Shown in pieces: positions 5,893 to 14,181 of a DNA stretch of 38,103 nucleotides. This DNA comes from Candidatus Altimarinota bacterium (GTDB lineage Bacteria; Patescibacteriota; Minisyncoccia; Phycocordibacterales; UBA5272): NCBI GenBank assembly GCA_021734745.1, contig JAIPIK010000009.1:1-38103 (forward strand). The letters run 5' to 3'. Within the stretch, counting starts at the first letter, position 1, and the number at the start of each line of letters is the position of its first letter. The translations under genes were made by a program, and so were the position numbers. The notes beneath the pieces are model-generated. The model did no database searches, was not told the DNA's origin, and was given only the letters and a program-made list of their open reading frames with translations.

Positions 5893-7035
5893 ATGTCAAC
5901 GATGATACCAATAATTATGTTACTTATTTTCTTATTAATAATTGCTGGACTTGGTGCGTTTATTTACTCACTTATCAATAATAAAAATTCTATGAACGAA
6001 AATATTAAAACAAAAGCTCTCGACGTGTTCGTATATGTAGGTATTGCAATCTCACTAGTGTGGAGTGTTGTGAATCTTCTACAGATAGTATTCGCTGCAA
6101 TTGATAGAAAATTCGTAGATATATTAAACACATCAAGATATGTAGATATGTACAGTAGTGATGTTCGTTTTGCTATTGCTTCACTAGTTGTTATGTTTCC
6201 TTTGTATCTTGGGTTGTCGTGGTATGTTTCAAAAGATATTGCGAAGTTTCTTTATAAACGTGACTTACTGATTCGTAAGGTCGTAGTTTATTTAACTCTC
6301 TTTGTTACGGTATGTACTTTAGTTGGAACATTAGTTACTTTAATTTATACCTATCTTGGAGGAGAGATTTCTATTAGATTTGAACTCAAAGCACTTGCTG
6401 TTTTTGTTTTGGCGCTTTCATTATTCTCATATTATCTTTATTCATTAAGACGTGATTATACAAAGAAAAGTTATATTCCCTTAGTTGCAAGTATTGTTAC
6501 AACTCTAGTTGTTCTTGCTTCTATAGTATGGAGTGTAGGAATTATAGGTACACCATCTGAAATGCGCGCAAAAAGAATAGACAGTACTAGATTATCAGAT
6601 ATTTCTAGAATTCAGCAGGAGATTCTTAATCGTCTCAATATGACAGAAAAAATGCCAGCAGATTTATCAGAATTGAATAATGCATTTCAGGGATATGCTG
6701 TACCCACAGATCCAGTTACAAAAGTTGCCTATGGTTACAATGTTACACAACAACCGACATTTAAGATGAACTATACAACCAATAGAAAAGAATTAGTAAC
6801 ATCAGCTATATTTGAATTATGTGCAACATTTGAAACAGTTCGTGCTGTTGACGAAAGAGGTGCTGAAATAAATGTTTCTATGCCCATGAAACCTGGTATT
6901 GGGGGTGGTGTGGATATGATGTATTCCGCATCAAATTATTATTATGATGGAGACATGTCACCATTTTGGAATCACGATATTGGGGAGAAATGTTTCAAGC
7001 GAGTTATTTCTTCTGAAATGTATTACGGAAGATAA
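5893..7035 (+). CDS. DUF5671-type membrane protein with pseudopilin-like C-terminal region
   Basis: A 380-residue protein with six predicted membrane segments (about 5-27, 44-68, 93-112, 130-153, 164-184, 196-216). The segment from residue 41 (TKALDVFVYVGIAISLVWSVV) looks like DUF5671, a family of unknown function common in Patescibacteria. The C-terminal 160 residues are soluble: DISRIQQEILNRLN, then MPADLSEL, DPVTKVAYGY and FELCATFE. This order (helix, short Pro-containing linker, DPxT, YxY, LCAxFE) recalls the globular part of type II/IV pseudopilin-like domains. Start ATG 5893 has TAGAAT 6 nt upstream (5881-5886), the leaderless pattern. It is divergent from the DUF1003-like gene. Function unknown; an envelope role is likely. 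Confidence 0.75.
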   Translation: MSTMIPIIMLLIFLLIIAGLGAFIYSLINNKNSMNENIKTKALDVFVYVGIAISLVWSVVNLLQIVFAAIDRKFVDILNTSRYVDMYSSDVRFAIASLVVMFPLYLGLSWYVSKDIAKFLYKRDLLIRKVVVYLTLFVTVCTLVGTLVTLIYTYLGGEISIRFELKALAVFVLALSLFSYYLYSLRRDYTKKSYIPLVASIVTTLVVLASIVWSVGIIGTPSEMRAKRIDSTRLSDISRIQQEILNRLNMTEKMPADLSELNNAFQGYAVPTDPVTKVAYGYNVTQQPTFKMNYTTNRKELVTSAIFELCATFETVRAVDERGAEINVSMPMKPGIGGGVDMMYSASNYYYDGDMSPFWNHDIGEKCFKRVISSEMYYGR

Positions 7036-7044
7036 TCAATTCTC

Positions 7045-7142
7045 TAACCCAATCTTCTGCGTTACGGGTCCCAGCTCGCTCCTCACCGTACTATTCGTAC
7101 GCCTCCTCGCTCCGCTTTTCCCGCGCCTTGAATCTTGGGTCA
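7045..7142. repeat. GC-rich palindromic intergenic repeat element
   Basis: A block of about 95 bp much richer in G+C than everything around it. The centre is CGTAC (7087-7091), TATTC, GTACG (7097-7101), flanked by similar CTCCTC-containing arms. The outer ends are imperfect inverted repeats: ACCCAATCTTC on the left, and the complement of GAATCTTGGGT on the right. It resembles the dispersed palindromic repeats with a GTAC-N-GTAC core found between genes in many bacteria. An open frame crosses it (6944-7147) but has no start signal and is not a gene. Confidence 0.6.
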
Positions 7143-7176
7143 TATAATTAATTATTTAAAAATCAGAATAGAAGGT

Positions 7177-7207
7177 AAAAAAGTGACCACTAAGTGGTCA
7201 CTTTTTT
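7177..7207. terminator. Strong intrinsic terminator
   Basis: AAAAAAGTGACCAC (7177-7190) pairs with GTGGTCACTTTTTT (7194-7207): 8 bp of mixed sequence plus A6/T6 around loop TAA. It separates the DUF5671 gene from leuS. Confidence 0.92.
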
Positions 7208-7244
7208 GTTTACGACATATAAAGGATTTGATAGTATAGAGTGT

Positions 7245-9725
7245 ATGAAGTTATACGACCATAAAAATAATGATGCAAAGTGGCAGAAAGAATGGGAAGA
7301 CAAAAAGTTGTATGAGACTCCTAGATTACCAGGAGAGAAAAAAGTGTATGTTTTGGACATGTTCCCGTATCCTTCCGGTGAAGGACTTCATGTTGGTCAT
7401 CCAAAGGGATATATTGCAACAGATATTTATTCACGCTTTAAGCGTATGAATGGATTTGATGTATTACATCCGATGGGGTGGGATGCTTTTGGACTTCCAG
7501 CTGAGCAATATGCGATTAAAAATAAAATACACCCAAAAATTGCTGTTGCAAAAAATGTAGAAATGTTCAAACAACAACTTTCACATATTGGTCTTAGTTA
7601 TGACTGGTCACGTGAAATAGACACAACTGACCCTGCTTTTTATAAATGGACACAATGGATATTTACAAAATTATATGAAAAAGGTCTCGCTTATGAAAGT
7701 AATGAGCCTATTAATTGGTGTCCAAAATGTAAAACCGGACTTGCGAACGAAGATTTAAATGGTAACACCTGCGAAAGATGTGATTCAGTTGTTGAGAAGA
7801 AACCTATTCGTCAGTGGGTTCTTAAAATTACAGAATATGCAGACAGAATGTTAAATGATTTAGATACACTCAATTGGCCAGAAGGGGTGAAGACTGCACA
7901 GAAGAATTGGATTGGAAGAAGTGAAGGTGCAGAGTTTGATTTCAAACTTACAGATGTAAAAGATCACGAAGATGGCTCCATGTCTGTGAGAATATTTACA
8001 ACTCGTGCTGATACGTTGTTTGGTGCAACATATGTGGCTATCTCAGCAGAGATGGCAAAAACTTGGTTAGATGCTGGGTTGGAAATAAAAGCAGAAGTGA
8101 GTAAGTATGTTTTGGAGACATTAGAGGAACAAAAGAAAGAAAATGACTATACTGTCACAAAAGAAAAGACAGGAGTATTCACAGGTGTATATGCTATTAA
8201 TCCTGCAACAAAAGAAAAAATTCCAGTATGGGTAGCAAATTATGTTATGGGTGGTGTTGGAACAGGAGCAATTATGGCTGTGCCAGCTCATGACGAACGC
8301 GATTTTGAATTCGCAAAGAAATATGGAATAGAAATTAAAGTAGTTATTAACCACCCCATAGGTGGAGATGGGTCAAGAAAGGGTAAATCAATTATGGAAG
8401 ATATTAATGAAATGAATATTGGAAATATTTCTTGTGCGTATATTGATGAGGGTGTACTTATCAACTCCAAAGATTTTAATGGATTAAAAAGTGAAGATGC
8501 TCGTCAGAAAAGCATAGAATCATTTGATGGTAAGAAAGTTGTTCGCTACAAAATACAAGATTGGGTATTCGCTCGTCAGAGATATTGGGGAGAGCCATTT
8601 CCTGTTGTTAGAGATGAAAATGGGAAGGTATATATGGTCGATGAATCAGAATTACCAGTACTACTTCCAGATGTAGAAAGTTACGAACCAACAGACACTG
8701 GTGAGTCACCACTAGCAACAATCACTGATTGGGTAAATGTAAAAGGCTTTATTACTGAGAAGGGGGCATTCAAACAGTCAGCTGACGGAAAAGTGTTCAC
8801 CCGAGAAACAAACACTATGCCACAGTGGGCAGGTTCATCATGGTATTATCTTCGATTCGCAGATCCACATAATGATAAAGTTTTAATCGACAAAGATGTG
8901 GAAAAAGCTTGGAACCCAGTTGATGTTTATGTTGGAGGTGATCATGCAACAAGACATCTTATTTATGCGAGATTTTGGCATAAGTTTTTGTTTGATATTG
9001 GTGTAGTAACGTCAAGTGAACCATTTTCACGTTTAGAGTTCCTCGGATTTATTCTTGCTGAAGATGGTCGTAAGATGAGTAAGCGATGGGGGAATATTAT
9101 TAACCCTGATGATGTGGTTAATGAGTATGGGGCTGACACTCTTCGTGTATATGAGATGTTTATGGCACCATTTGAACAAACAGCGGCATGGAGTACTTCA
9201 AGTATTAAGGGGTCAGATAAATTCTTAGACAGAGTGTATGCATTACATTCAAAAATTGGAGAGAAGAGTACTGTAACTAATGTACTCCATAAAACTATTA
9301 AAAAAGTATCTGAGGATATTGAGAATTTTAAATTTAATACTGCTGTTTCCCAGATGATGATACTCGTAAATAGTATGGAAGATGGAGAATTCAACAAAGA
9401 TGATTATGAGAGATTTTTGCAAGTACTCGCACCGTCTGCACCGCATCTTACAGAGGAGATTTGGAGCATTTTAGGGCACAATACTTCAATACATAAGTCA
9501 AGTTGGCCTACATTTGATGAGAAATACCTCCTAACTGATGAGGTGATTATTGCAATTCAAATTGGTGGAAAAATGAGAGGAACTATTACAGTGACACGAA
9601 ATTTATCAGATGACAAGGTTATTAAATCCGTAAAAACCCTTGAAATGTATAGGAAATACGTAGGAGATATAGTTCCGAAGAAAATAATAGTCATTCCAAA
9701 CCGTCTAATTAATATCGTGATTTGA
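7245..9725 (+). CDS. leuS: Leucyl-tRNA synthetase
   Basis: LeuRS charges tRNA-Leu in the cytosol. The protein has 826 residues, normal for the bacterial type. Start ATG 7245 (MKLYDHKNNDAKWQKEWED) is chosen because homology begins there; an upstream start at 7194 would lie inside the terminator hairpin. TAGTAT (7232-7237) ends 7 nt before the ATG, again a leaderless arrangement. The HIGH motif is HVGH (49-52) within PYPSGEGLHVGHPKGY. A zinc-binding CPKC...CERC pair follows. The CP1 editing domain spans roughly 220-410 (TRADTLFGATYVA, MAVPAHDERDFEFAKKY). The KMSKS loop is KMSKRWGN, then an anticodon-binding domain and a small C-terminal domain (KMRGTITV). TGA stop at 9723-9725 overlaps the next promoter's -35. 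No oddities seen. Confidence 0.98.
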   Translation: MKLYDHKNNDAKWQKEWEDKKLYETPRLPGEKKVYVLDMFPYPSGEGLHVGHPKGYIATDIYSRFKRMNGFDVLHPMGWDAFGLPAEQYAIKNKIHPKIAVAKNVEMFKQQLSHIGLSYDWSREIDTTDPAFYKWTQWIFTKLYEKGLAYESNEPINWCPKCKTGLANEDLNGNTCERCDSVVEKKPIRQWVLKITEYADRMLNDLDTLNWPEGVKTAQKNWIGRSEGAEFDFKLTDVKDHEDGSMSVRIFTTRADTLFGATYVAISAEMAKTWLDAGLEIKAEVSKYVLETLEEQKKENDYTVTKEKTGVFTGVYAINPATKEKIPVWVANYVMGGVGTGAIMAVPAHDERDFEFAKKYGIEIKVVINHPIGGDGSRKGKSIMEDINEMNIGNISCAYIDEGVLINSKDFNGLKSEDARQKSIESFDGKKVVRYKIQDWVFARQRYWGEPFPVVRDENGKVYMVDESELPVLLPDVESYEPTDTGESPLATITDWVNVKGFITEKGAFKQSADGKVFTRETNTMPQWAGSSWYYLRFADPHNDKVLIDKDVEKAWNPVDVYVGGDHATRHLIYARFWHKFLFDIGVVTSSEPFSRLEFLGFILAEDGRKMSKRWGNIINPDDVVNEYGADTLRVYEMFMAPFEQTAAWSTSSIKGSDKFLDRVYALHSKIGEKSTVTNVLHKTIKKVSEDIENFKFNTAVSQMMILVNSMEDGEFNKDDYERFLQVLAPSAPHLTEEIWSILGHNTSIHKSSWPTFDEKYLLTDEVIIAIQIGGKMRGTITVTRNLSDDKVIKSVKTLEMYRKYVGDIVPKKIIVIPNRLINIVI

Positions 9726-9750
9726 CGTTTTTGGCAAATTCTGGTAGAAT
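9722..9750 (+). promoter_or_regulatory. Sigma70-type promoter for the sigma4/HARE gene
   Basis: TTGACG (9722-9727), 17-bp spacer, TAGAAT (9745-9750). The -35 overlaps the leuS stop codon. Predicted leader is about 16 nt. Confidence 0.75.
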
Positions 9751-9773
9751 AGAGAAAACTAATTAATAATCAT

Positions 9774-10802
9774 ATGTCAGGTATCACATTTAAACCAAAA
9801 GCCATTTCCAAAAAATTGTTGACAACCCTCAATCCACGTACTCGCGAGATTGTGGTTAATCGTTACGGACTAGAGAAAGAAAACCGTATGACCCTTGAGG
9901 CTATTGGAAAGACATATGATATTACTCGTGAGCGTGTTCGTCAGATTGAGAATTTCGCTCTTTCTTCAATAAAGAAGTCAAAAGAATATAAAGAGAGTGC
10001 TTTTGTTTTTGATGAACTAAAAAGTATCGTTAGAGAGTTAGGTTCTGTTGTTTCTGAAGATCATTTGATGCGCCACATTTCAAAGGATCCAGTAATTCAG
10101 AATCATATTAATTTATATCTTGCATTAGGAGAAGAATTCGAGAAGCATAAAGAAGATGAAAATTTCCATGCACATTTTACAACTGATAATAAAACAGCTG
10201 GCCATGTACGTGAAGCTCTTAGTAAGTTGTACAACTCAATCAGTGAAGAAGATTTAGTAAACGAAGAAGAAATTTTTGGTCGTTTTACAGGACATCTTGC
10301 AGAACTCGTTTCAGAATATAAAGAGAATAAAGATATTATCAATCGTTACCTAGCGCTATCAAAAGTAGTTGGCAAGAATCAATTAAGTGAATGGGGTCGC
10401 ACATCTTCACCACACGTTAAGGCTCGTGGTATTAAGGATTATGCATATCTTATTATGCGTCGCGCTGGACGTCCAATGCACTTCAAAGAAGTAGCTTTAG
10501 AAATTAACAAGACTTTTGGTAAAAAAGCTCATGTTGCAACTTGTCACAACGAATTAATAAAAGACACTCGTTTCGTTCTAGTCGGTCGCGGCATGTACGG
10601 ACTAAAGGATTGGGGTCATACTGGAGGAGTTGTTCGTGATGTTATTACAGAAGTTCTAAAAGAAGCTGGTCGCCCGCTTCCAAAAGAAGAAGTTATTAAA
10701 CGTGTACTTCTAAAAAGAATTGTAAAGCCTAACACTGTTTTGGTTAATCTTCAAAACTCAAAGCATTTTCGTAAAGTTGCAGGGGATTATACATTGGCAT
10801 AA
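9774..10802 (+). CDS. Sigma-70 region 4-like / HARE-HTH DNA-binding protein
   Basis: A 342-residue regulator. Residues about 18-72 form a sigma-70 region 4-like helix-turn-helix (RTREIVVNRYGL, MTLEAIGKTYDITRERVRQIE), the motif that reads -35 elements, but regions 2 and 3 of a sigma factor are absent. Residues about 75-215 are helical and unassigned. Residues about 220-283 match a HARE-HTH domain (YAYLIMRRAGRPMHFKEVALEINKTFG, then FVLVGRGMYGLKDWG), known from the RNA polymerase delta subunit and some chromatin proteins. A further winged-helix-like segment follows (VITEVLKEAGRPLPKEEVIKRVL). Inference: a transcription regulator that may contact promoters or RNA polymerase. It has its own promoter and a strong terminator (10838-10876), so it is monocistronic. 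Confidence 0.85.
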   Translation: MSGITFKPKAISKKLLTTLNPRTREIVVNRYGLEKENRMTLEAIGKTYDITRERVRQIENFALSSIKKSKEYKESAFVFDELKSIVRELGSVVSEDHLMRHISKDPVIQNHINLYLALGEEFEKHKEDENFHAHFTTDNKTAGHVREALSKLYNSISEEDLVNEEEIFGRFTGHLAELVSEYKENKDIINRYLALSKVVGKNQLSEWGRTSSPHVKARGIKDYAYLIMRRAGRPMHFKEVALEINKTFGKKAHVATCHNELIKDTRFVLVGRGMYGLKDWGHTGGVVRDVITEVLKEAGRPLPKEEVIKRVLLKRIVKPNTVLVNLQNSKHFRKVAGDYTLA

Positions 10803-10837
10803 TTAGTCAAAAGTCTAAAGTCTGTAAAGTTAAAAGT

Positions 10838-10876
10838 AGTAAATGCATAATCCTTTGGATTATGCATTTACTTTTT
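10838..10876. terminator. Very strong intrinsic terminator
   Basis: A perfect inverted repeat, 10838-10853 with 10857-10872, with loop TTT, followed by TTTT. It ends the sigma4/HARE transcript. Confidence 0.93.
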
Positions 10877-10951
10877 GGACTTCAATTTAGCAGAATCGTG
10901 TCTTTACATAATACTTTCAGCTTTATGTGCTTTTGATGATATACTTTTATT

Positions 10952-12487
10952 ATGCAGTTTCTTATTGATATAGCTTTATCACTTATATATTTGTGCGCCT
11001 TTTTACTTGTCTGGATATGGGCTTGGCGTTTTTGGAAGATGTACATTAATCAAAAGTTTATTGATAAATGGAATGCGGATAGTATTTTGCTTGAGATAAA
11101 ACTTCCTAGAGACATAATGAAGTCACCACTTGCAACTGAGACCGCAATAGCTTCATTACTTCAAACTGGTGGAATTTCAACTTGGTATGCAAGAGAGTTT
11201 AGTGGTAATTTACCAGCATATTCTTCACTTGAAATTGCCTCACTTGAAGGAACTTTACATTTTTATGTTAGAATAAATAAAAAATATAAGCATTTAGTAG
11301 AATCAAATTTTTATGCACAATATCCTGGCATAGAGATTGTAGAAGCAGATGATTATACAAAATTAATTAGATATCATCATTTGTCAAAAGACGTTTCTAT
11401 TTGGGGGTCTAATTATACACTGGGTAAAAAATGGAAACCCGTAAATGAAAAAACAGGTAAAAAATATTCAAAGTCTGGTAAATCTGAACCAAAAGATGAT
11501 AAAGATGAATATGAAATGCCTGCTGACTTTTTTCCAATTAAAACATACGTTGACTATGGTCTAGATAAAGACCCAAAGGAAGAATTTAAGACTGACCCCA
11601 TTACCCCATTATTAGAATTCATGGGGAGTATTGGTAAAGGTGAATACTTTTGGTATCAAGTTCTTGTTCAAGATGAGGGTGTGTATAGTGGCTCTAAAAT
11701 GCCCAAGTTTTATGTTAATGAACAAACACATGAGCATGTTTCATTAAGTAAAATGGCAGATACACATAAAAAACAAATTAGAACAGCTTCACATTTTATA
11801 GAAGGTAAACCTTTTCTTGATAAATATGGAGACCCAGAAATGAAAAAAAGTGGCAAGAAAGATGAAGATGGAAAAGACATAATGATTGAAGCATTATATC
11901 CGAAGACAAAAGTAGAGAATAAAAAGGATATGGATTTAACTCAAGAAGAAAAAGATGAGATTGAATCAATTAATAAAAAATTATCAAAACCACTAGCTTT
12001 AGTAGTAGTTAGACTTGTATATGTTGCAAAAAAGGAGAGCTTTAACAGTAATCATATACAGAATATTTTATCCTTTCCAAAGCCATATAAAGGAGTAAAT
12101 TCATTTAACCCGTCCGGTGTCACAGACCCATATGATTTTCCTTGGCAAAAAATAGGAGGGAAAAGAGTTAATTGGAGAAGTGAGGAAAAGTTTGATGCAT
12201 ATGTTGAGAGAGAAGGATTCTTCCCACATATTAAAGAAAGAAAATCCCTAGATTCATGGGAGGATATGATTTTTTATTCATATTCTATGAAAACAAGAAA
12301 GGTTTTCAGAATGCTTGTTGAAGCTATATTTTTTCCATTTGATCATCCTCACCCATCAGATGTTTCAATTTTGAATTTGGAAGAAATCGCGACATTATGG
12401 CATCTTCCAGGACAAGTAGCAGGAACTCCAACACTTCCACGTATTGATAGTAACAAAGGTATGGCGCCAACTAATCTTCCACAGTAG
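10952..12487 (+). CDS. Conserved CPR-type membrane-anchored protein, unknown function
   Basis: A 511-residue protein with one N-terminal membrane anchor (about residues 4-30, ending WAWRFWKMYI) and a large soluble part. A charged Lys/Asp-rich insert lies near 165-190. The C-terminal 35 residues (NLEEIATLWHLPG, then PTLPRIDSNKG, then APTNLP) resemble the conserved end of large membrane proteins that in many Patescibacteria and archaea neighbour a HerA/TraG-like type IV secretion ATPase; this is from memory. No such ATPase is in this window. Start ATG 10952 has TATACT 6 nt upstream (10940-10945), leaderless. mltG begins 9 nt after its stop, so the two are probably co-transcribed. Function unknown; an envelope or DNA-transfer role is conceivable. 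Confidence 0.7.
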   Translation: MQFLIDIALSLIYLCAFLLVWIWAWRFWKMYINQKFIDKWNADSILLEIKLPRDIMKSPLATETAIASLLQTGGISTWYAREFSGNLPAYSSLEIASLEGTLHFYVRINKKYKHLVESNFYAQYPGIEIVEADDYTKLIRYHHLSKDVSIWGSNYTLGKKWKPVNEKTGKKYSKSGKSEPKDDKDEYEMPADFFPIKTYVDYGLDKDPKEEFKTDPITPLLEFMGSIGKGEYFWYQVLVQDEGVYSGSKMPKFYVNEQTHEHVSLSKMADTHKKQIRTASHFIEGKPFLDKYGDPEMKKSGKKDEDGKDIMIEALYPKTKVENKKDMDLTQEEKDEIESINKKLSKPLALVVVRLVYVAKKESFNSNHIQNILSFPKPYKGVNSFNPSGVTDPYDFPWQKIGGKRVNWRSEEKFDAYVEREGFFPHIKERKSLDSWEDMIFYSYSMKTRKVFRMLVEAIFFPFDHPHPSDVSILNLEEIATLWHLPGQVAGTPTLPRIDSNKGMAPTNLPQ

Positions 12488-12496
12488 TAATTAATT

Positions 12497-13399
12497 ATGT
12501 CTAAATTTTCAATTTTTAGTTCAACAGGAACCTTTCTTATGTTAATCATAATATTCGTTTATGGTTACTATATGATTAGAACTATCCCTTCTAGTTTTCC
12601 AGTCTCATCACATTTTACTATTTCGGAAAATGAGAGTCTTCGTAGTGTGAGTATTAGACTTGAAGAAAATAGTTATATTCATTCTGCATTATGGTTTAGG
12701 GTCTGGGTTTCATCATTGGGTAAAGATAGACATATACAGCTTGGCAATTATGAATTTGATAGACCTTACGTAATGGGAGGAGTAGTCAAGAAAATAGTAG
12801 GAAGTGTTCCCGACAAACCCTTAATTAAAGTTACAATACCAGAAGGAAGTACATCATTTGAAATTGCAACGCTCATACATCAAGTTATCCCAACGATTAA
12901 CATTGATATATTCGGAGAGAAAATTTCAGAATATAAAGCTGATGGAAAACTTTTCCCTTCAACATATTTTCTTCTTCCATCAAATAAAGAAGAAGATATT
13001 GTAAAATTAATGACAGAAACTTTTGAAAAGAAATACATTACATCGTTTAGATGGAATGTTATACCTGAACCACTTAAAAGTAGAGGAGAGGTTATTTCAC
13101 TTGCTGCAATTATTGAGGGTGAAGCTAATAAAAAAGAAGATATGAATATTATTGCAGGGGTACTGTTATCTCGATTAAAAAAAGGAATACCACTTCAAGT
13201 TGATGTAGCAAAAGAAACATACTCAACCAAAGGATTACCAGAGACACCAATAAACAATCCAGGACTAGATACATTATCTGCTGTGCTTCATCCAGTTGAG
13301 TCACCCTATCTTTTCTACTTAACAGGTAAAGACGGTAATATGTATTACGCTAAAACATTTGAAGAACATAAGAAAAATATAAATAAATACCTGAGATAG
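12497..13399 (+). CDS. mltG: Endolytic murein transglycosylase MltG (YceG-like)
   Basis: MltG cleaves nascent glycan strands at the outer face of the inner membrane and sets glycan length. The protein has 300 residues, somewhat shorter than E. coli MltG (340). One N-terminal membrane anchor (about 9-28) precedes a LysM-like region (SHFTISENESLRSVSIRLEE) and the catalytic domain: IPEGSTSFEIA (114-124), LFPSTYFL (152-159), LAAIIEGEA with the catalytic Glu at E207, then GLPETPINNPG and a C-terminal LFYLTGKDGNMYYAKTFEEHKKN. All hallmark blocks are present. It sits 9 nt after the 10952 gene with no Shine-Dalgarno of note, probably in one operon. Confidence 0.94.
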   Translation: MSKFSIFSSTGTFLMLIIIFVYGYYMIRTIPSSFPVSSHFTISENESLRSVSIRLEENSYIHSALWFRVWVSSLGKDRHIQLGNYEFDRPYVMGGVVKKIVGSVPDKPLIKVTIPEGSTSFEIATLIHQVIPTINIDIFGEKISEYKADGKLFPSTYFLLPSNKEEDIVKLMTETFEKKYITSFRWNVIPEPLKSRGEVISLAAIIEGEANKKEDMNIIAGVLLSRLKKGIPLQVDVAKETYSTKGLPETPINNPGLDTLSAVLHPVESPYLFYLTGKDGNMYYAKTFEEHKKNINKYLR

Positions 13400-13488
13400 A
13401 AATTAGATTTTAGATTAATACAAAATATTGTATACTTTAGTTTCTAACAAAGAATTAATATCTAAAGTTTAATCCCTAACATCTACCT
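13398..13488. repeat. Degenerate TTAGATTTTAGA-type repeats in the leader of the exonuclease gene
   Basis: TTAGATTTTAGATTAA (about 13403-13418) and, reversed in sense, ATCTAAAGTTTAATCCCTAA (about 13460-13479) flank a TATACT -10 candidate (13431-13436). Related motifs occur at about 14143-14177 and 21606-21650. They look like a dispersed low-complexity intergenic repeat. Confidence 0.45.
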
Positions 13489-13490
13489 TT

Positions 13491-14042
13491 ATGAAAGTAC
13501 ACAATCTAGCATTTATTGACACAGAGACAACCGGGACAGATCCAGAGAGGCATGAAATTATTGAATTAGCAGTTATAATTGCAAGACAAGTTGAACGTGA
13601 AGGGAAGGGGCCAAAACTTGAGATTATAGAAGAATGTGAGTGGAAGATTAAACCGCAACATTTAGAACGTGCAGAAGAAGCTGCACTTCGTGTGAACGGT
13701 TACAATGAGGTTGATTGGATGTTCGCAGTGGATAGAAAAAAAGCGATGGAGGAGTTTTCAAAGAAAACTCAAAGCTGTACATTTGTGTCACATAACCTTA
13801 CTTTTGATTATGGTTTCGTAATGAAAGCTTTTGAAGAAACAGGGGTTGAGAATCGTATGCACTATGCTAAGCTAGACACAATCTCAATGGCTTTTGCACG
13901 GCTTTATGATGCAAGAGCCGCGGATAAGTTTTCCCTCCGATTTTTATGTGAACTACTGAAAGTAGAAAACAGTAAAGCTCACACAGCTCTTGCTGACACA
14001 AAAGCACTGTACGAAGTGTATAAAAAACTAATGGGAGCATAG
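13491..14042 (+). CDS. DEDDh-type 3'-5' exonuclease
   Basis: A 183-residue single-domain exonuclease of the RNase T/DnaQ superfamily. Exo I is FIDTETTGTD with D10 and E12; Exo II is SHNLTFDYGF, with the conserved Asp; Exo III is HTALADTKALY, with His and Asp, making it the DEDDh subtype. It could be the proofreading (epsilon-like) subunit for the DnaE encoded at 32303-35431, whose own PHP site is uncertain, or an oligoribonuclease-like enzyme. The protein is shorter than E. coli DnaQ (243) and lacks an obvious polymerase-binding tail. TATACT lies at 13431-13436, giving a leader of about 50 nt with no evident Shine-Dalgarno. uvrA follows after 139 bp with its own promoter. Confidence 0.88.
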   Translation: MKVHNLAFIDTETTGTDPERHEIIELAVIIARQVEREGKGPKLEIIEECEWKIKPQHLERAEEAALRVNGYNEVDWMFAVDRKKAMEEFSKKTQSCTFVSHNLTFDYGFVMKAFEETGVENRMHYAKLDTISMAFARLYDARAADKFSLRFLCELLKVENSKAHTALADTKALYEVYKKLMGA

Positions 14043-14077
14043 ACAGATTAGTATTATTTAATTTTTATATTTTGACT

Positions 14078-14107
14078 TTCGACTAAAGCGTGTTTTTATG
14101 GTATAAT
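14078..14107 (+). promoter_or_regulatory. Promoter for uvrA
   Basis: TTCGAC (14078-14083), 18-bp spacer, TATAAT (14102-14107). The leader would be about 67 nt and contains the CTAAAATC-type repeat at 14143-14177. No SOS box (LexA-type) was recognised nearby. Confidence 0.55.
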
Positions 14108-14142
14108 TCCTTAATTGACCTATTCGGTTGTTGCACTTGTTT

Positions 14143-14177
14143 TATCTAAAATCCAAAGTCTAACATCTAAAATCTAT
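14143..14177 (+). repeat. CTAAAATC/CTAACATC degenerate repeat in the uvrA leader
   Basis: Three partial copies of a roughly 10-11 nt motif (TCTAAAATCC, TCTAACA, TCTAAAATCT) run up to 5 nt before the uvrA start. The same motif in other orientation appears after nrdA (21606-21650) and before the exonuclease gene. Confidence 0.45.
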
Positions 14178-14181
14178 CACC

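Noticed and set aside
6944-7147. 67-codon open frame across the GC-rich repeat
   Set aside because: Starts inside the DUF5671 gene, crosses a repeat element and has no start signal.
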